Below are positions 23,998 through 32,454 of a stretch of DNA of 56,364 nucleotides, one piece after another. Position 1 is the first letter of the stretch. Each line of letters begins with the position of its first letter. Origin of the DNA: an uncultured Oscillospiraceae bacterium. GTDB taxonomy: Bacteria; Bacillota; Clostridia; Oscillospirales; Oscillospiraceae. The translations under genes and the position numbers were made by a program. Where the stretch lies: assembly GCA_947626495.1 (NCBI GenBank), contig CANQSJ010000016.1:1-56364 (forward strand), given 5' to 3'. The notes beneath the pieces were generated by a model, which worked only from the letters and a program-made list of their open reading frames with translations, made no database searches and was not told the DNA's origin.

Positions 23998-24026
23998 TAG
24001 ATTTTCCCGGCGCTTTATGCTATACT
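23998..24026 (+). promoter_or_regulatory. extended -10 promoter of the ATP-grasp gene
   Basis: TATACT at 24021-24026 is preceded by TGC, an extended -10, with a poor -35 (TAGATT, 23998-24003) 17 bp upstream. The start codon is 38 bp downstream. Confidence 0.5.
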
Positions 24027-24063
24027 TTTCCCGCGGCGGCGCCGCGGAAGGGAGGGCATGCCC

Positions 24064-26655
24064 ATGGCGGCTTTCGAAAAGATCGCGTCCGGCAACCCGA
24101 TGATGGACCGGGCCCTGGACCACATCCGGATGGGGGACAACGTGGTCTGGCAGGTGTCGGAGCTGGACCAGTTCCGGGCCATCGCCCGGGATTTCGCCGC
24201 CCTGGCGATCCGGGACGGCCGGAACCTCCTCTATGTCCGCTTCGCGGAGCATAAGCCCATCCTGCCGCCCATGGATGGGCTGCGGATCATCCCGGTGGAG
24301 CTGAGCCACCGGTTCGAGACCTTCACCATCGCCATCCACAACCTGATCGAGGCCGAGGGCCGGGACGCCTTTTATGTGTTCGACTGTCTGTCCGAGCTGG
24401 AGGAGGCCTGGGCCACGGATCTGATGATGGGCAACTTCTTCCACCTGACCTGTCCCTATCTCTTCACGCTGGACACGGTGGCCTTCTTCCCCATCATCCG
24501 GGGCCGCCACTCCTTTGACGCCATCGCCCAGATCCGGGACACCACCCAGCTTTTCCTGGACGTGTTCCCCGGCGGCGAAAACGGCGAGCTCTTCGTCCGG
24601 CCGGGCAAGGTGTGGAACCGGTACTCCCAGACCATGTTCTCCCCCCACCTGTGCCGGCCCGGCGCGGGCCAGTTCCGTCTGCTGACCGAGGGCACCGAGA
24701 TCAGCCGCTTCTACCGGCAGATGAACGCCGCCGCCGGCGAGACCGAGGACCAGAACCGGGACAGCTGGGAGCGGTTTTTCCTGCGGACCCGGCTCCGCCA
24801 CCAGAGCGGTCTGGACGTGACGGCGGAGTGTGGGCGGATTTGCGACATCATGCTCACCCGGGACACGCGCCTGCGGGAGCTGATCAAGACCTACTTCCTG
24901 CCCCAGGATTACTTCGACATCCACAGCCGCATGGTGGGCACCGGCCTCATCGGCGGCAAGGCCTGCGGCATGCTCCTGGCCCGCAAGCTCATCCAGGTGC
25001 TGCGGCCGGACCTCTACGCCCGGATCGAGCCCCACGACTCCTTTTATGTGGGCTCGGACGTGTTTTACGCCTACATCGTGGACAACGGCTTCTGGGATCT
25101 GAAGATCCGCCAGAAGACGGAGGACGGCTACTTTGCCCTGGCGGAGGCCTTCGGGGCGAAGATCATGGCCGGGCGGTTCTCCCCCAACATCGAACAGTCC
25201 TTCCGCAACCTCCTGGAATACTACGGCAACGACCCCATCATCGTCCGCTCCAGTTCCATTCTGGAGGACGGCTTCGGCAACGCCTTCGCGGGAAAATACG
25301 AGAGCGTCTTCTGTCCCGGCACGGGCACGCCGGAGGAGCGGCTGGCCGTCTTCGAGCAGGCGGTGCGCACCGTCTATGCCAGCACGGTGAGCATGTCCGC
25401 CCTGGACTACCGCAAGCGCCGGGGTCTGGAGCAGTCGGACGAGCAGATGGGACTTCTCGTCCAGCGGGTGTCCGGCTCCCGGTACGGGGACTTCTTCATG
25501 CCCTGCGCCGCCGGGGTGGGCTACTCCATCAGCCCCTATCGCATGGGGGTGGAGCACCCCGAGGAGGGGATGCTCCGGCTGGTGGCGGGGCTGGGCACCG
25601 CGGCGGTGGACCGGCGCACCGGCTCCTACCCCCGGATGGTCAGTCTGGACGCCCCCACGAAAATGCTGCTCACCTCCTCCGCCGACCGGCACCAGTACTC
25701 CCAGCGGCTCATCGACGCGGTGGCCGACGGGCCCGAGCCGGTGCAGTCGTTCCAGGCCGAGCGCATCCGCCGGGCCCTGCCCGCGTACCAGCAGGCGCTG
25801 CTGTACTCCCACGACTACGACACGGAGCGCCAGTTCCGGGAGCAGGGCCGGCAGCGGGAGGTTCTGTATGTCTCCTGCGAGGGGCTGGTGAAGAACGACC
25901 GGCTCATGGAGGACATGCGCTCCATCCTGCGGCTGCTGCAGAGCACCTACGACTACCCGGTGGACATCGAATTCACCGTGAACACCTCCCCCGACGGCGG
26001 CTATGTGATCGACCTGCTCCAGTGCCGGCCGCTGCAGCTGACCACCGAGGGCGAGGCGGTGACCATGCCCCGGGTGGGGGACCGGAGGGCGGTGCTGCTG
26101 GAGACGGCGGGGGTGTCCATGGGCTTTTCCCGCCAGTTCGCCGTGGACCTCATCGTCTACATCGACGCCATCGCCTACTACCGGCTCCCCTACCGGGACA
26201 AGTACAAGGTCAAGGACGCCCTGTCCGCCGTCAACTGGCATTTCCGGGACCAGGACAAGCGGATGCTGCTCATCACCCCGGGCCGCATCTGCACCTCCTC
26301 CCCGGAGCTGGGGGTCCCCTCCACCTTCGCCGACATCAGCCAGTTCGACGCCATCTTCGAGGTGTCCGAGCGGGCGGCGGGCTACATGCCGGAGCTGAGC
26401 TACGGCAGCCACATCTTCCAGGATCTGGTGGAGGCAGGCATCCTCTATACCGCTGTGTTCGAGGGCGAGAGCACCCGCTCCTTCCGGCCGGAGGCGCTGC
26501 GGGCGCTGCCCAACGACCTGGCGGCATACGTCCCCGCGCCGGAGGGGCTGGAGGACGTGATCTTCGTCTGCCGGCCGGAGCGCCTGCGGCTGTATTACGA
26601 CATGGTCACCGAGCACCTTCTCCTCCTGGAGGAGGGGCCGGACGGGACGCCGTAA
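24064..26655 (+). CDS. PEP/pyruvate-binding (PPDK N-terminal-like) ATP-grasp protein, unknown role
   Basis: A large soluble protein of 863 residues. The middle and C-terminal parts carry the ATP-grasp domain of pyruvate phosphate dikinase and PEP synthase: GLIGGKACGMLLARK (about 295-308), IIVRSSSILEDGFGNAFAGKYESV (spread over 392-415) and IDLLQCRPLQL. I find no swivelling domain with the catalytic phospho-His motif (THGGMTSHAA type), so normal PEP chemistry looks impossible. The first 200 residues (GDNVVWQVSELDQFRAIARD, then YVFDCLSELEE) recall a KaiC/RecA-like or MEDS sensory fold without a Walker A loop. GGAGGG spacing favours ATG 24064 over 24058. It is divergent from the His-rich MarR gene. 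Function unknown. Confidence 0.75.
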   Translation: MAAFEKIASGNPMMDRALDHIRMGDNVVWQVSELDQFRAIARDFAALAIRDGRNLLYVRFAEHKPILPPMDGLRIIPVELSHRFETFTIAIHNLIEAEGRDAFYVFDCLSELEEAWATDLMMGNFFHLTCPYLFTLDTVAFFPIIRGRHSFDAIAQIRDTTQLFLDVFPGGENGELFVRPGKVWNRYSQTMFSPHLCRPGAGQFRLLTEGTEISRFYRQMNAAAGETEDQNRDSWERFFLRTRLRHQSGLDVTAECGRICDIMLTRDTRLRELIKTYFLPQDYFDIHSRMVGTGLIGGKACGMLLARKLIQVLRPDLYARIEPHDSFYVGSDVFYAYIVDNGFWDLKIRQKTEDGYFALAEAFGAKIMAGRFSPNIEQSFRNLLEYYGNDPIIVRSSSILEDGFGNAFAGKYESVFCPGTGTPEERLAVFEQAVRTVYASTVSMSALDYRKRRGLEQSDEQMGLLVQRVSGSRYGDFFMPCAAGVGYSISPYRMGVEHPEEGMLRLVAGLGTAAVDRRTGSYPRMVSLDAPTKMLLTSSADRHQYSQRLIDAVADGPEPVQSFQAERIRRALPAYQQALLYSHDYDTERQFREQGRQREVLYVSCEGLVKNDRLMEDMRSILRLLQSTYDYPVDIEFTVNTSPDGGYVIDLLQCRPLQLTTEGEAVTMPRVGDRRAVLLETAGVSMGFSRQFAVDLIVYIDAIAYYRLPYRDKYKVKDALSAVNWHFRDQDKRMLLITPGRICTSSPELGVPSTFADISQFDAIFEVSERAAGYMPELSYGSHIFQDLVEAGILYTAVFEGESTRSFRPEALRALPNDLAAYVPAPEGLEDVIFVCRPERLRLYYDMVTEHLLLLEEGPDGTP

Positions 26656-26672
26656 CACGCCCGATAACACCG

Positions 26673-26709
26673 GGGCGGGAGCATCGGATTGATGCTCCCG
26701 CCCTGTTTT
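26673..26709 (+). terminator. intrinsic terminator after the ATP-grasp gene
   Basis: A perfect 13-bp stem (26673-26685 with 26691-26703) and 5-nt loop, followed by GTTTT. Confidence 0.8.
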
Positions 26710-26748
26710 CGTCTTGCTTAAATGGAAGTTATTGGCAATCTCCCCGTT

Positions 26749-27447
26749 CTATCCCAGCAGGCCCCGGGCCGTGACGGTCTCTAGGGCGGCGGTGAGCACC
26801 GGCCGCACCGCCTGATAGCCGGCGTCGTTGGGGTGCAGCCCGTCGTAGGAGTATTCCCCGTTCATCTGTCCGTCCGCCGTGCACAGGGCGCTGTACACGT
26901 CCACATACATATAGCCGTGCTCCTCCGCCAGGGCCTCCAGCCGGCTGTTGATGGCCTGGATGCGGCCGGTGACGGTGTGGTCCCAGCCGTCCGCCACCGG
27001 GTAGATGGACTGCACCAGCACCGCCGCGTCCGGGAACCGGGCCAGGGTCCCGTCCACGATGGCCGTCAGATTGGAGACGATCTCGTCGTCGGAGACGCCG
27101 GTATAGAGGTCGTTGATGCCCCCCAGCAGCACCAGGATGTCCGGCTCATAGGCCAGCACCGACTGCTCCAGCCGCTCCAGCATGTGGCCGGTGACGTCCC
27201 CGGAGATGCCCGCGTTCACGGCGTTGAGGCCGGGATAATAGTATTCCAGATCGCAAAAATCCGTGATGCTGTCCCCCAGGAACACCGCCGTGCCGTCCCA
27301 GTCGGCGAAGCTCTCTGCCCCGAAGAGGGTCCGGCGCAGCTGCCCGGCCCCGCCGTCTTGCAGGAGGATCTGCCCGGCGGACAGCAGCAGCGCCAGGACC
27401 GCCAGTATCACGATGATCAGCGCCGTCCGGCGCGCCCGCTTATCCAT
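26749..27447 (-). CDS. SGNH/GDSL hydrolase with N-terminal membrane anchor
   Basis: A 232-residue esterase-type hydrolase exported or anchored by one N-terminal helix (about residues 8-28, after a basic MDKRARR). SGNH blocks are clear: FLGDSITD (I, catalytic Ser), AGISGD (II, Gly), LGGINDL (III, Asn) and DGLHPND (V, Asp-His). Family members remove acyl or acetyl groups from lipids, cell-wall polymers or glycans. It overlaps the upstream EEP-family gene by 8 bp, so the two are co-translated. Substrate cannot be told. Confidence 0.87.
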   Translation of the reverse strand: MDKRARRTALIIVILAVLALLLSAGQILLQDGGAGQLRRTLFGAESFADWDGTAVFLGDSITDFCDLEYYYPGLNAVNAGISGDVTGHMLERLEQSVLAYEPDILVLLGGINDLYTGVSDDEIVSNLTAIVDGTLARFPDAAVLVQSIYPVADGWDHTVTGRIQAINSRLEALAEEHGYMYVDVYSALCTADGQMNGEYSYDGLHPNDAGYQAVRPVLTAALETVTARGLLG

Positions 27448-28489
27448 GGAACCGGCACGCCGCCCACAGGGCGTTGTGGTCGCTCAGCTCCCGGCCGCCG
27501 AAGGCCGCCAGGGCCGAGTCCGGCGCGGCGAAGGGCCAGCACTCCCGGCAGGTGGATATGTTCCGGCTGCCCGTCACATCCATGCCCCGGACCAGCAGCC
27601 AGTCCAGCCGCAGATCCAGATGCCCGCCCCCGGGCAGGGGCTTGCGCCGGGTGGCCAGCTCGCCCCGGTTGCCCGCCGGCACGGCCTGATAGCCGAAGCG
27701 CGCCGCCAGGGGCAGACAGGGCTCATACCGCTCCACCTCCTCCAGACACCGCCGCTGCAGCGCCGGGTCTGCGGCCACGGCCTGGATGGCGTCCTTATCC
27801 CGGCCGTCGAAGGTATTAGTGTTGAGATCGCCCCCCAGCAGCACGGGCATGTCCGGGAACATCTCCTCCGCCGCATCCAGCACGGCGCGCAGCTGCTCCG
27901 CCCGGCCGGGGCCGTGGGTGCGGTTCTCCAGATGGACAGAGCCCACCCCCAGAGGCCGGCCGCCCACGTCCAGTACGGCCAGGACGGCGAGCCGCCCGCC
28001 GATGCGCCGCTGGCGGTCAAAATACCAGTTATACTGCTCCGGCAGCCGCACCACCCGGGTCTGGCGCACGGGCCAGCGGGAGAAGACGGCGTTGCCGTGA
28101 TAGCCCTTGGGGTCGGCCTCGTTCACCAGCTCGATGAACTCCAGCCCAAACACGCCCTCCATCCCCAGCCGCTCCGCCAGGTCCCGGGCGGTGTGCACGC
28201 CGCCGGAGCGGACGCAGCCGTCGTCCAGCTCGTTGGCCAGGATCACGTCGAAGGGCCGCGCCTCGGGGCAGCTCTCCAGAAAATCCCCGATCTCGGCCAG
28301 GTGGACCCCCCGCTCCATGTTGAACACCAGCGCCCGAACCTCTCCCGGCGCGCCGTCCGCCGGCGGCGGGGCGAAGGAAAAGGTCTCCGCCTGGGAAAAC
28401 TGGGCGATCTGCCCCATGACCTCCACCTGGCTGTGGCTGTCCAGCATCGCCCCCAAGCGCTGCCGCTCCCCGCTGGGTATCGCTTGCAT
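27440..28489 (-). CDS. endonuclease/exonuclease/phosphatase family protein
   Basis: A 349-residue EEP-fold (DNase I-like) metal phosphoesterase without signal peptide. Landmarks in order: RALVFNMERG, DVILANELDDG (metal Glu), GNAVFSRWPV, GSVHLENRTHG (His), LLGGDLNTNTF (Asp and Asn) and LSDHNALWA (terminal Asp-His). The family includes nucleases, sphingomyelinases and inositol phosphatases, and the sequence does not decide between them. The frame is open to 28552, but ATG 28489 with GGGAGGGAGC upstream is the better start. First gene of a two-gene operon with the SGNH hydrolase. Confidence 0.84.
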   Translation of the reverse strand: MQAIPSGERQRLGAMLDSHSQVEVMGQIAQFSQAETFSFAPPPADGAPGEVRALVFNMERGVHLAEIGDFLESCPEARPFDVILANELDDGCVRSGGVHTARDLAERLGMEGVFGLEFIELVNEADPKGYHGNAVFSRWPVRQTRVVRLPEQYNWYFDRQRRIGGRLAVLAVLDVGGRPLGVGSVHLENRTHGPGRAEQLRAVLDAAEEMFPDMPVLLGGDLNTNTFDGRDKDAIQAVAADPALQRRCLEEVERYEPCLPLAARFGYQAVPAGNRGELATRRKPLPGGGHLDLRLDWLLVRGMDVTGSRNISTCRECWPFAAPDSALAAFGGRELSDHNALWAACRFHG

Positions 28490-28522
28490 GGCGCTCCCTC
28501 CCTGCCTCGTTGATATTTCTAT

Positions 28523-28552
28523 TCTATACCATATCCCCCGAAAGACCGTCAA
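28523..28552 (-). promoter_or_regulatory. probable promoter of the EEP-SGNH operon
   Basis: On the minus strand TTGACG (28547-28552) and TATAGA (28523-28528) are 18 bp apart. It lies back to back with the nhaC promoter. Confidence 0.5.
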
Positions 28553-28560
28553 GATAAATC

Positions 28561-28589
28561 TTGCCAGAAATTCATTATGATGTTATAAT
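28561..28589 (+). promoter_or_regulatory. promoter of the nhaC-like gene
   Basis: TTGCCA (28561-28566) and a consensus TATAAT (28584-28589), 17 bp apart, about 90 bp before the start codon. Confidence 0.72.
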
Positions 28590-28595
28590 GAATTT
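28568..28595. promoter_or_regulatory. operator-like inverted repeat over the nhaC promoter
   Basis: Perfect 11-bp arms, AAATTCATTAT (28568-28578) and ATAATGAATTT (28585-28595), around a 6-bp centre. They cover the spacer and the -10 box, where a dimeric repressor would block the polymerase. No regulator gene is adjacent. Confidence 0.6.
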
Positions 28596-28677
28596 ACGGT
28601 TTTCCCTCCTCTCCCCTCCACGGGAGAGAGGGGCGGATCAGACCACGCCCGGTCCGACCGGAGAGAGGAGCGGCCCC

Positions 28678-30048
28678 ATGAAACGGACACGGCGCCAGGC
28701 AAAATTCTACCACGGACTGCTCTCCTGCGGGCTGATGATGGCCTTCACCCTCTACACCACCGTCTGGTGCGGCACCTCCGCCCAGCTGCCGCTGATCTTC
28801 GGCTGCGCCGTGGCGGGGCTGATCGCCCTGTGGCTGGGATACTCCTGGCAGGACATCGTCGCGTCCATGGAGGCCAGCATCGCCCAGGCCATGGAGGCCA
28901 CGCTGATCCTGCTTCTCATCGGCGTGCTCATCGCCGCGTGGGTGTGCGCCGGGACAGTGCCCGCCATCATCTATTACGGCCTGCGGCTTCTCAACGCCCG
29001 CACCTTCGCCCTGTCGGCCATGCTGGTGAGCGCGCTGATCTCGCTGGTGTCCGGCTCCTGGGGCGCGGTGGGCACAGTTGGCACGGCCTTCATGGGCATC
29101 GGCCAGGCGCTGGGCGTATCCCCCGCCATGACCGCCGGGGCCATCCTCTCCGGCGCCTACGTGGCGGAGATGATCTCCCCCCTGTCCGGCGCCGCCAATC
29201 TCGCCGCCGCCATGACGGGCCAGGGCATCCTTCCCCTGTGCAAGCGGACGCTGCTGTGCTCCGCGCCGGCCATTGTCATCGCCGCGCTGCTGTACGGTCT
29301 CACCGGCCGCGGTGCCGGGGACGCCTCCTCGCAGGTGGCGCCGCTGCTGGCGGCGCTGGAGAGCGGCTACCGCATGTCCCCGCTCTGTCTGCTCCCCTTC
29401 GGGGCGGTGATGCTCTGCATCCTGTGCCGCATCCCCGCCATGCCCTCCATCCTGGCGGGCGCCGCCGCGGGCATCGTCCAGGCGGTGGTCATGCAGGGCG
29501 CGCGTCTGTCCGACGTGCTGACGGCCTGCGCCGCCGGCTGCTCGCCCGCCACCGGATACGGGCCGCTGGACACGCTGCTGTCCACCGGCGGGCTGACCCA
29601 GATGGCGGACCCGGTGATTATGGTGGTGCTGGCCATGGCCTACGGCGGGCTCATGCAGAGCACCGGCCAGATGGGGGCTCTGGTGGAGCCCGTCCTGCGC
29701 CGGCTCCGCTCCGCGGCGGGCCTGTTCGGCTTTACGGAGGCGCTGTGCGTCGTCGCCAACGTGCTGCTGCCGGACCAGTACCTGTCCATCACCGTGCCCT
29801 CCCAGCTGTGCGCCCAGGTCTATGACCGCCAGGGCGTGGACCGGCTGGATCTGGCCTGCGCCGTGGCCGGCAGCGGGATCATGACCTCCCCCCTGGTGCC
29901 CTGGAACACCTGCGGCATCTACGTGACCAGCGTGCTGGGCGTGCAGGCGCTCAGCTATCTGCCCTACGCCTGGCTGAACCTGCTGGCGCCGGTGGTGACG
30001 CTGATCGTGCTCTCCCTGCGGCTGCGCCGGACGGCAAAGACGGTCTGA
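28678..30048 (+). CDS. NhaC-family Na+/H+ antiporter
   Basis: A 456-residue membrane protein with about 11 hydrophobic helices, in the NhaC branch of the ion transporter superfamily, which exchanges sodium for protons or amino-acid pairs. The helix 4-5 region SLVSGSWGAVGTVGTAFMGI and the SGAYVAEMISPLSGAANLAA stretch are typical. The frame is open from 28561, but ATG 28678 preceded by GAGGAGC begins a normal basic N terminus (MKRTRRQ). It is a single gene with its own promoter, operator-like repeat and terminator. Substrate (sodium, or malate/lactate as in MleN) is uncertain. Confidence 0.84.
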   Translation: MKRTRRQAKFYHGLLSCGLMMAFTLYTTVWCGTSAQLPLIFGCAVAGLIALWLGYSWQDIVASMEASIAQAMEATLILLLIGVLIAAWVCAGTVPAIIYYGLRLLNARTFALSAMLVSALISLVSGSWGAVGTVGTAFMGIGQALGVSPAMTAGAILSGAYVAEMISPLSGAANLAAAMTGQGILPLCKRTLLCSAPAIVIAALLYGLTGRGAGDASSQVAPLLAALESGYRMSPLCLLPFGAVMLCILCRIPAMPSILAGAAAGIVQAVVMQGARLSDVLTACAAGCSPATGYGPLDTLLSTGGLTQMADPVIMVVLAMAYGGLMQSTGQMGALVEPVLRRLRSAAGLFGFTEALCVVANVLLPDQYLSITVPSQLCAQVYDRQGVDRLDLACAVAGSGIMTSPLVPWNTCGIYVTSVLGVQALSYLPYAWLNLLAPVVTLIVLSLRLRRTAKTV

Positions 30049-30062
30049 GGCGGCGCAAAACA

Positions 30063-30099
30063 GAAAAATCCGCCCGCCGGAGATCCGGCGGGCGGCCGT
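30063..30099. terminator. bidirectional intrinsic terminator
   Basis: An 11-bp GC stem (30070-30080 with 30085-30095) and a 4-nt loop; the A run at 30064-30068 serves the left-going operon and the CCGTTTATT side serves nhaC. Confidence 0.8.
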
Positions 30100-30696
30100 T
30101 TATTCTCTTCGCAGTCTTTGGAAGATGGGCTCGAACAGCACCTGCACCAGCAGCGCCGACGCGGCGAACAGCAGCATCAGCCACAGCACCGAGCACACCA
30201 AAAACAGCCTCGGCAGCAGCACCGCCAGCACCGCCGGCGCGGCGAACACCGCCGCCCCCGCGAAGCTTCTGCCCGGGCAGGCAAACACCAGCACCAGGGC
30301 GTTTTTCAACATCTGACCGGTGGTGTTGTCGAACCGGGCCAGCAGCTGGAACACCACCACGGCCGTGGCCAGGACCACGTAGGCCGCCGCCGTGAACAGC
30401 ACGAAGCTCACATCGTGCATGGCCCCCGACCAGGCGGTGATGATCCGGAAGTTCACCGCCAGCAGCGTTCCCACCGCCAGCAGGATCAACCAGATGACGG
30501 TGGCCTGGCGAAACTCAGCCTTGAATGCGCGCCAGTAATTGCGGACGGTGGTGCCCTCGTCCCGGCGCATCCTGGCGATGGCGGAGCAAAGGGCCGCCGA
30601 GGCGGCTCCCACGGTGACCACAGGCAGACAGCTGAGCACGAACAGCACGTTCAGCACCGCCAGATCGCCCACCTTGTCCATCCCTTTGAAATGCAT
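30100..30696 (-). CDS. YesL-like membrane protein (DUF624)
   Basis: A 198-residue integral membrane protein with five or six helices. The N-terminal DKVGDLAVLNVLFVLSCLPVVTVG and the DEGTTVRNYWRAFKAEFRQA loop are hallmarks of the YesL/DUF624 family, which in Firmicutes nearly always lies beside ABC sugar permeases and glycosidases. Its role is unknown; assistance to the transporter is the common guess. It is the last gene of the GntR-permease-kinase operon, 4 bp after the kinase stop, and ends in a strong terminator. Confidence 0.84.
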   Translation of the reverse strand: MHFKGMDKVGDLAVLNVLFVLSCLPVVTVGAASAALCSAIARMRRDEGTTVRNYWRAFKAEFRQATVIWLILLAVGTLLAVNFRIITAWSGAMHDVSFVLFTAAAYVVLATAVVVFQLLARFDNTTGQMLKNALVLVFACPGRSFAGAAVFAAPAVLAVLLPRLFLVCSVLWLMLLFAASALLVQVLFEPIFQRLRRE

Positions 30697-30700
30697 GGCG

Positions 30701-31612
30701 TCAGCCCCTCATGGCCAGCAGCACCGCCCCCTCCAGGGGGGAGTGCTCCGCCGGCGTGTAGCGCAGCCCCAGTCGGGCCAGCCGCCGGCACAGGGGCTCC
30801 AGGATCAGATCCCCGGCGTGGAGGAGCCCGCCGGTCAGGGACACCTCCGCCCCCTCCGGCAGATCCAGCTGGGCGCGGGTCCCCTGGGCCAGCTCCGCCA
30901 GCTCCTCGGCAGCCCGGTCATAGAGCGCGGCCGCCGCGCCGTCGCCCATGCGGGCGGCCTGAAGCACCAGCTGCTGCAGCTGGGCCACCCGGCTGCGGAC
31001 GGGCAGCACATCCCGCTCCATCCGCTCGATGAAATCCATGTCTCCGGCCAGATCGAAGCGCTCCCGAAACAACGCATAGAGCGCGCCCTTGGGGGCCCGG
31101 CCGTCGGCCTGCTTGCAAAAAAGGCCCATGGCCTGCCGGCCGATCCAGTAGCAGCTCCCCTCGTCGCTGAACTGCTCCGTCCAGCCGCCGCAGCGGCAGA
31201 TGCGCCCCTTTCCGTCGCCGCCGAAGGCGATGGCGCCGGTGCCGGCCACCAGATTCACCCCGGGCCGGCCGGAGAGCGCGCCGTAATAGGCCACGGCGCC
31301 GTCGTTGACCAAAATGCGCCTGGTGTGGGGAAAGAGCTTCTCCGCCAGCGCCTCCAGCTTCCGGTCGCCCTGGCTGTTCTCCCCGTATATGGGCGCGCCG
31401 AATGCCAGACACGCCACGTCCGCCATGGACGCGCCGGACCCGTGCAGCAGCTGCTCCACCGCCCGGAGGAGCCGCTCCTCCACCGCCTCGAAGCCGTGCT
31501 CCCGATAGCTGACGCTCTCCACGGCAGTCTGGGACAGGATGGCCCCGGAGCTGTCCGCGATGGCGGCGGCCGTCTTGGTGCCGCCGCCATCGATTCCGAT
31601 AAACAAACTCAT
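30701..31612 (-). CDS. BadF/N-acetylglucosamine-kinase-like sugar kinase
   Basis: A 303-residue ASKHA-fold kinase of the BadF/BadG/BcrA group, the branch that includes eukaryotic GlcNAc kinase and bacterial glucosamine kinases. The phosphate-1 loop is FIGIDGGGTKTA at the N terminus; LVAGTGAIAFG is the second nucleotide loop, and a CGGWTEQFSDEGSCYWIG segment follows, typical of the amino-sugar kinases. It follows the MalG-like permease without a real gap (2 bp). An amino-sugar substrate (GlcNAc, GalNAc or the free amine) fits the SIS/AgaS-like gene further upstream. Confidence 0.84.
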   Translation of the reverse strand: MSLFIGIDGGGTKTAAAIADSSGAILSQTAVESVSYREHGFEAVEERLLRAVEQLLHGSGASMADVACLAFGAPIYGENSQGDRKLEALAEKLFPHTRRILVNDGAVAYYGALSGRPGVNLVAGTGAIAFGGDGKGRICRCGGWTEQFSDEGSCYWIGRQAMGLFCKQADGRAPKGALYALFRERFDLAGDMDFIERMERDVLPVRSRVAQLQQLVLQAARMGDGAAAALYDRAAEELAELAQGTRAQLDLPEGAEVSLTGGLLHAGDLILEPLCRRLARLGLRYTPAEHSPLEGAVLLAMRG

Positions 31613-31613
31613 A

Positions 31614-32453
31614 TCAACCCTTGATACCGCCGGCGGTCAGTCCCTCGATGAACCGCCGCTGCATGAACATGAACAGCACGCACACCGGCAGGATGACCAT
31701 GGCCGACGCCGCCATCAGCATGGCGTACCGGGAGCCGCGGTCCCAGAACATGGACGCGATGCCCACGGGCAGCGTGAAGTATTTGCGGGAGTCGGTGCTG
31801 ATCAACGGCCACATGAAGGAGTTATAGGAGGCCATGAACAGGAACACCATCAGCGCGGAGGTGGTGGACTTGGCCAGGGGCATGGCCACCTTCCACCAGG
31901 TCTTGAACTGGCCGCAGCCGTCCAGCTCCGCCGCCTCCACATAGTCGTTGGGCAGATCCAGGAAAAACTGCCGCATGAGGAAGATGCCGAAGATGTTGCA
32001 GAAGTAGGGCACCGTCAGCACCAGGTAAGAGTTGGTCCACTTGAAGCCCACCATGATCTTGTACACCGTGGGCATCAGCGTCTCGTAGGGGATCATCATG
32101 CAGGCCAGCACCACCAGGAAGATGGCGTCCCGGAACTTGAAGTGGTACTTGGCGAACACATAGCCCACCAGGCCGCTGGTGAGCACGCCCACCACCATGT
32201 TCAGCACGCCGGTCCCCACGGAGTTGAGGTAGTACCGGGCAAAGGGCATCTGCTCAAACACGCTGGAAAAATTCTCCAGAGTGAAATTCTCCGGCAGGAA
32301 CGTGGGCGGCATGGACTTCATCTCGGTCTCGGTCTTAAACGCGCCCAGCATCATCCAGATCACCGGGAAGATCATGAACAGCGCGCCCACGCCCAGGCAG
32401 ATCAGCGCCACGTAATAGCCGGTGGTGTGGCGTTTGTGAAGGTTCTTCCGCAT
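31614..32453 (-). CDS. ABC sugar transporter permease (MalG type)
   Basis: A 279-residue inner-membrane permease with six helices. The EAA loop is EAAELDGCGQFKTWWKVAMPL, which contacts the ATPase. The C-terminal RRFIEGLTAGGIKG is the usual end of MalG-like proteins. Its ATG begins one base after the MalF-type stop. No ATPase gene is in the operon, so a shared MsmK/UgpC-type ATPase encoded elsewhere is expected, as is usual in Firmicutes. Confidence 0.92.
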   Translation of the reverse strand: MRKNLHKRHTTGYYVALICLGVGALFMIFPVIWMMLGAFKTETEMKSMPPTFLPENFTLENFSSVFEQMPFARYYLNSVGTGVLNMVVGVLTSGLVGYVFAKYHFKFRDAIFLVVLACMMIPYETLMPTVYKIMVGFKWTNSYLVLTVPYFCNIFGIFLMRQFFLDLPNDYVEAAELDGCGQFKTWWKVAMPLAKSTTSALMVFLFMASYNSFMWPLISTDSRKYFTLPVGIASMFWDRGSRYAMLMAASAMVILPVCVLFMFMQRRFIEGLTAGGIKG

Positions 32454-32454
32454 C

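Noticed and set aside
23968-26670. 900-codon frame opposite the ATP-grasp gene
   Set aside because: Very long but antisense to a gene with clear ATP-grasp motifs; composition is typical of a reverse frame.
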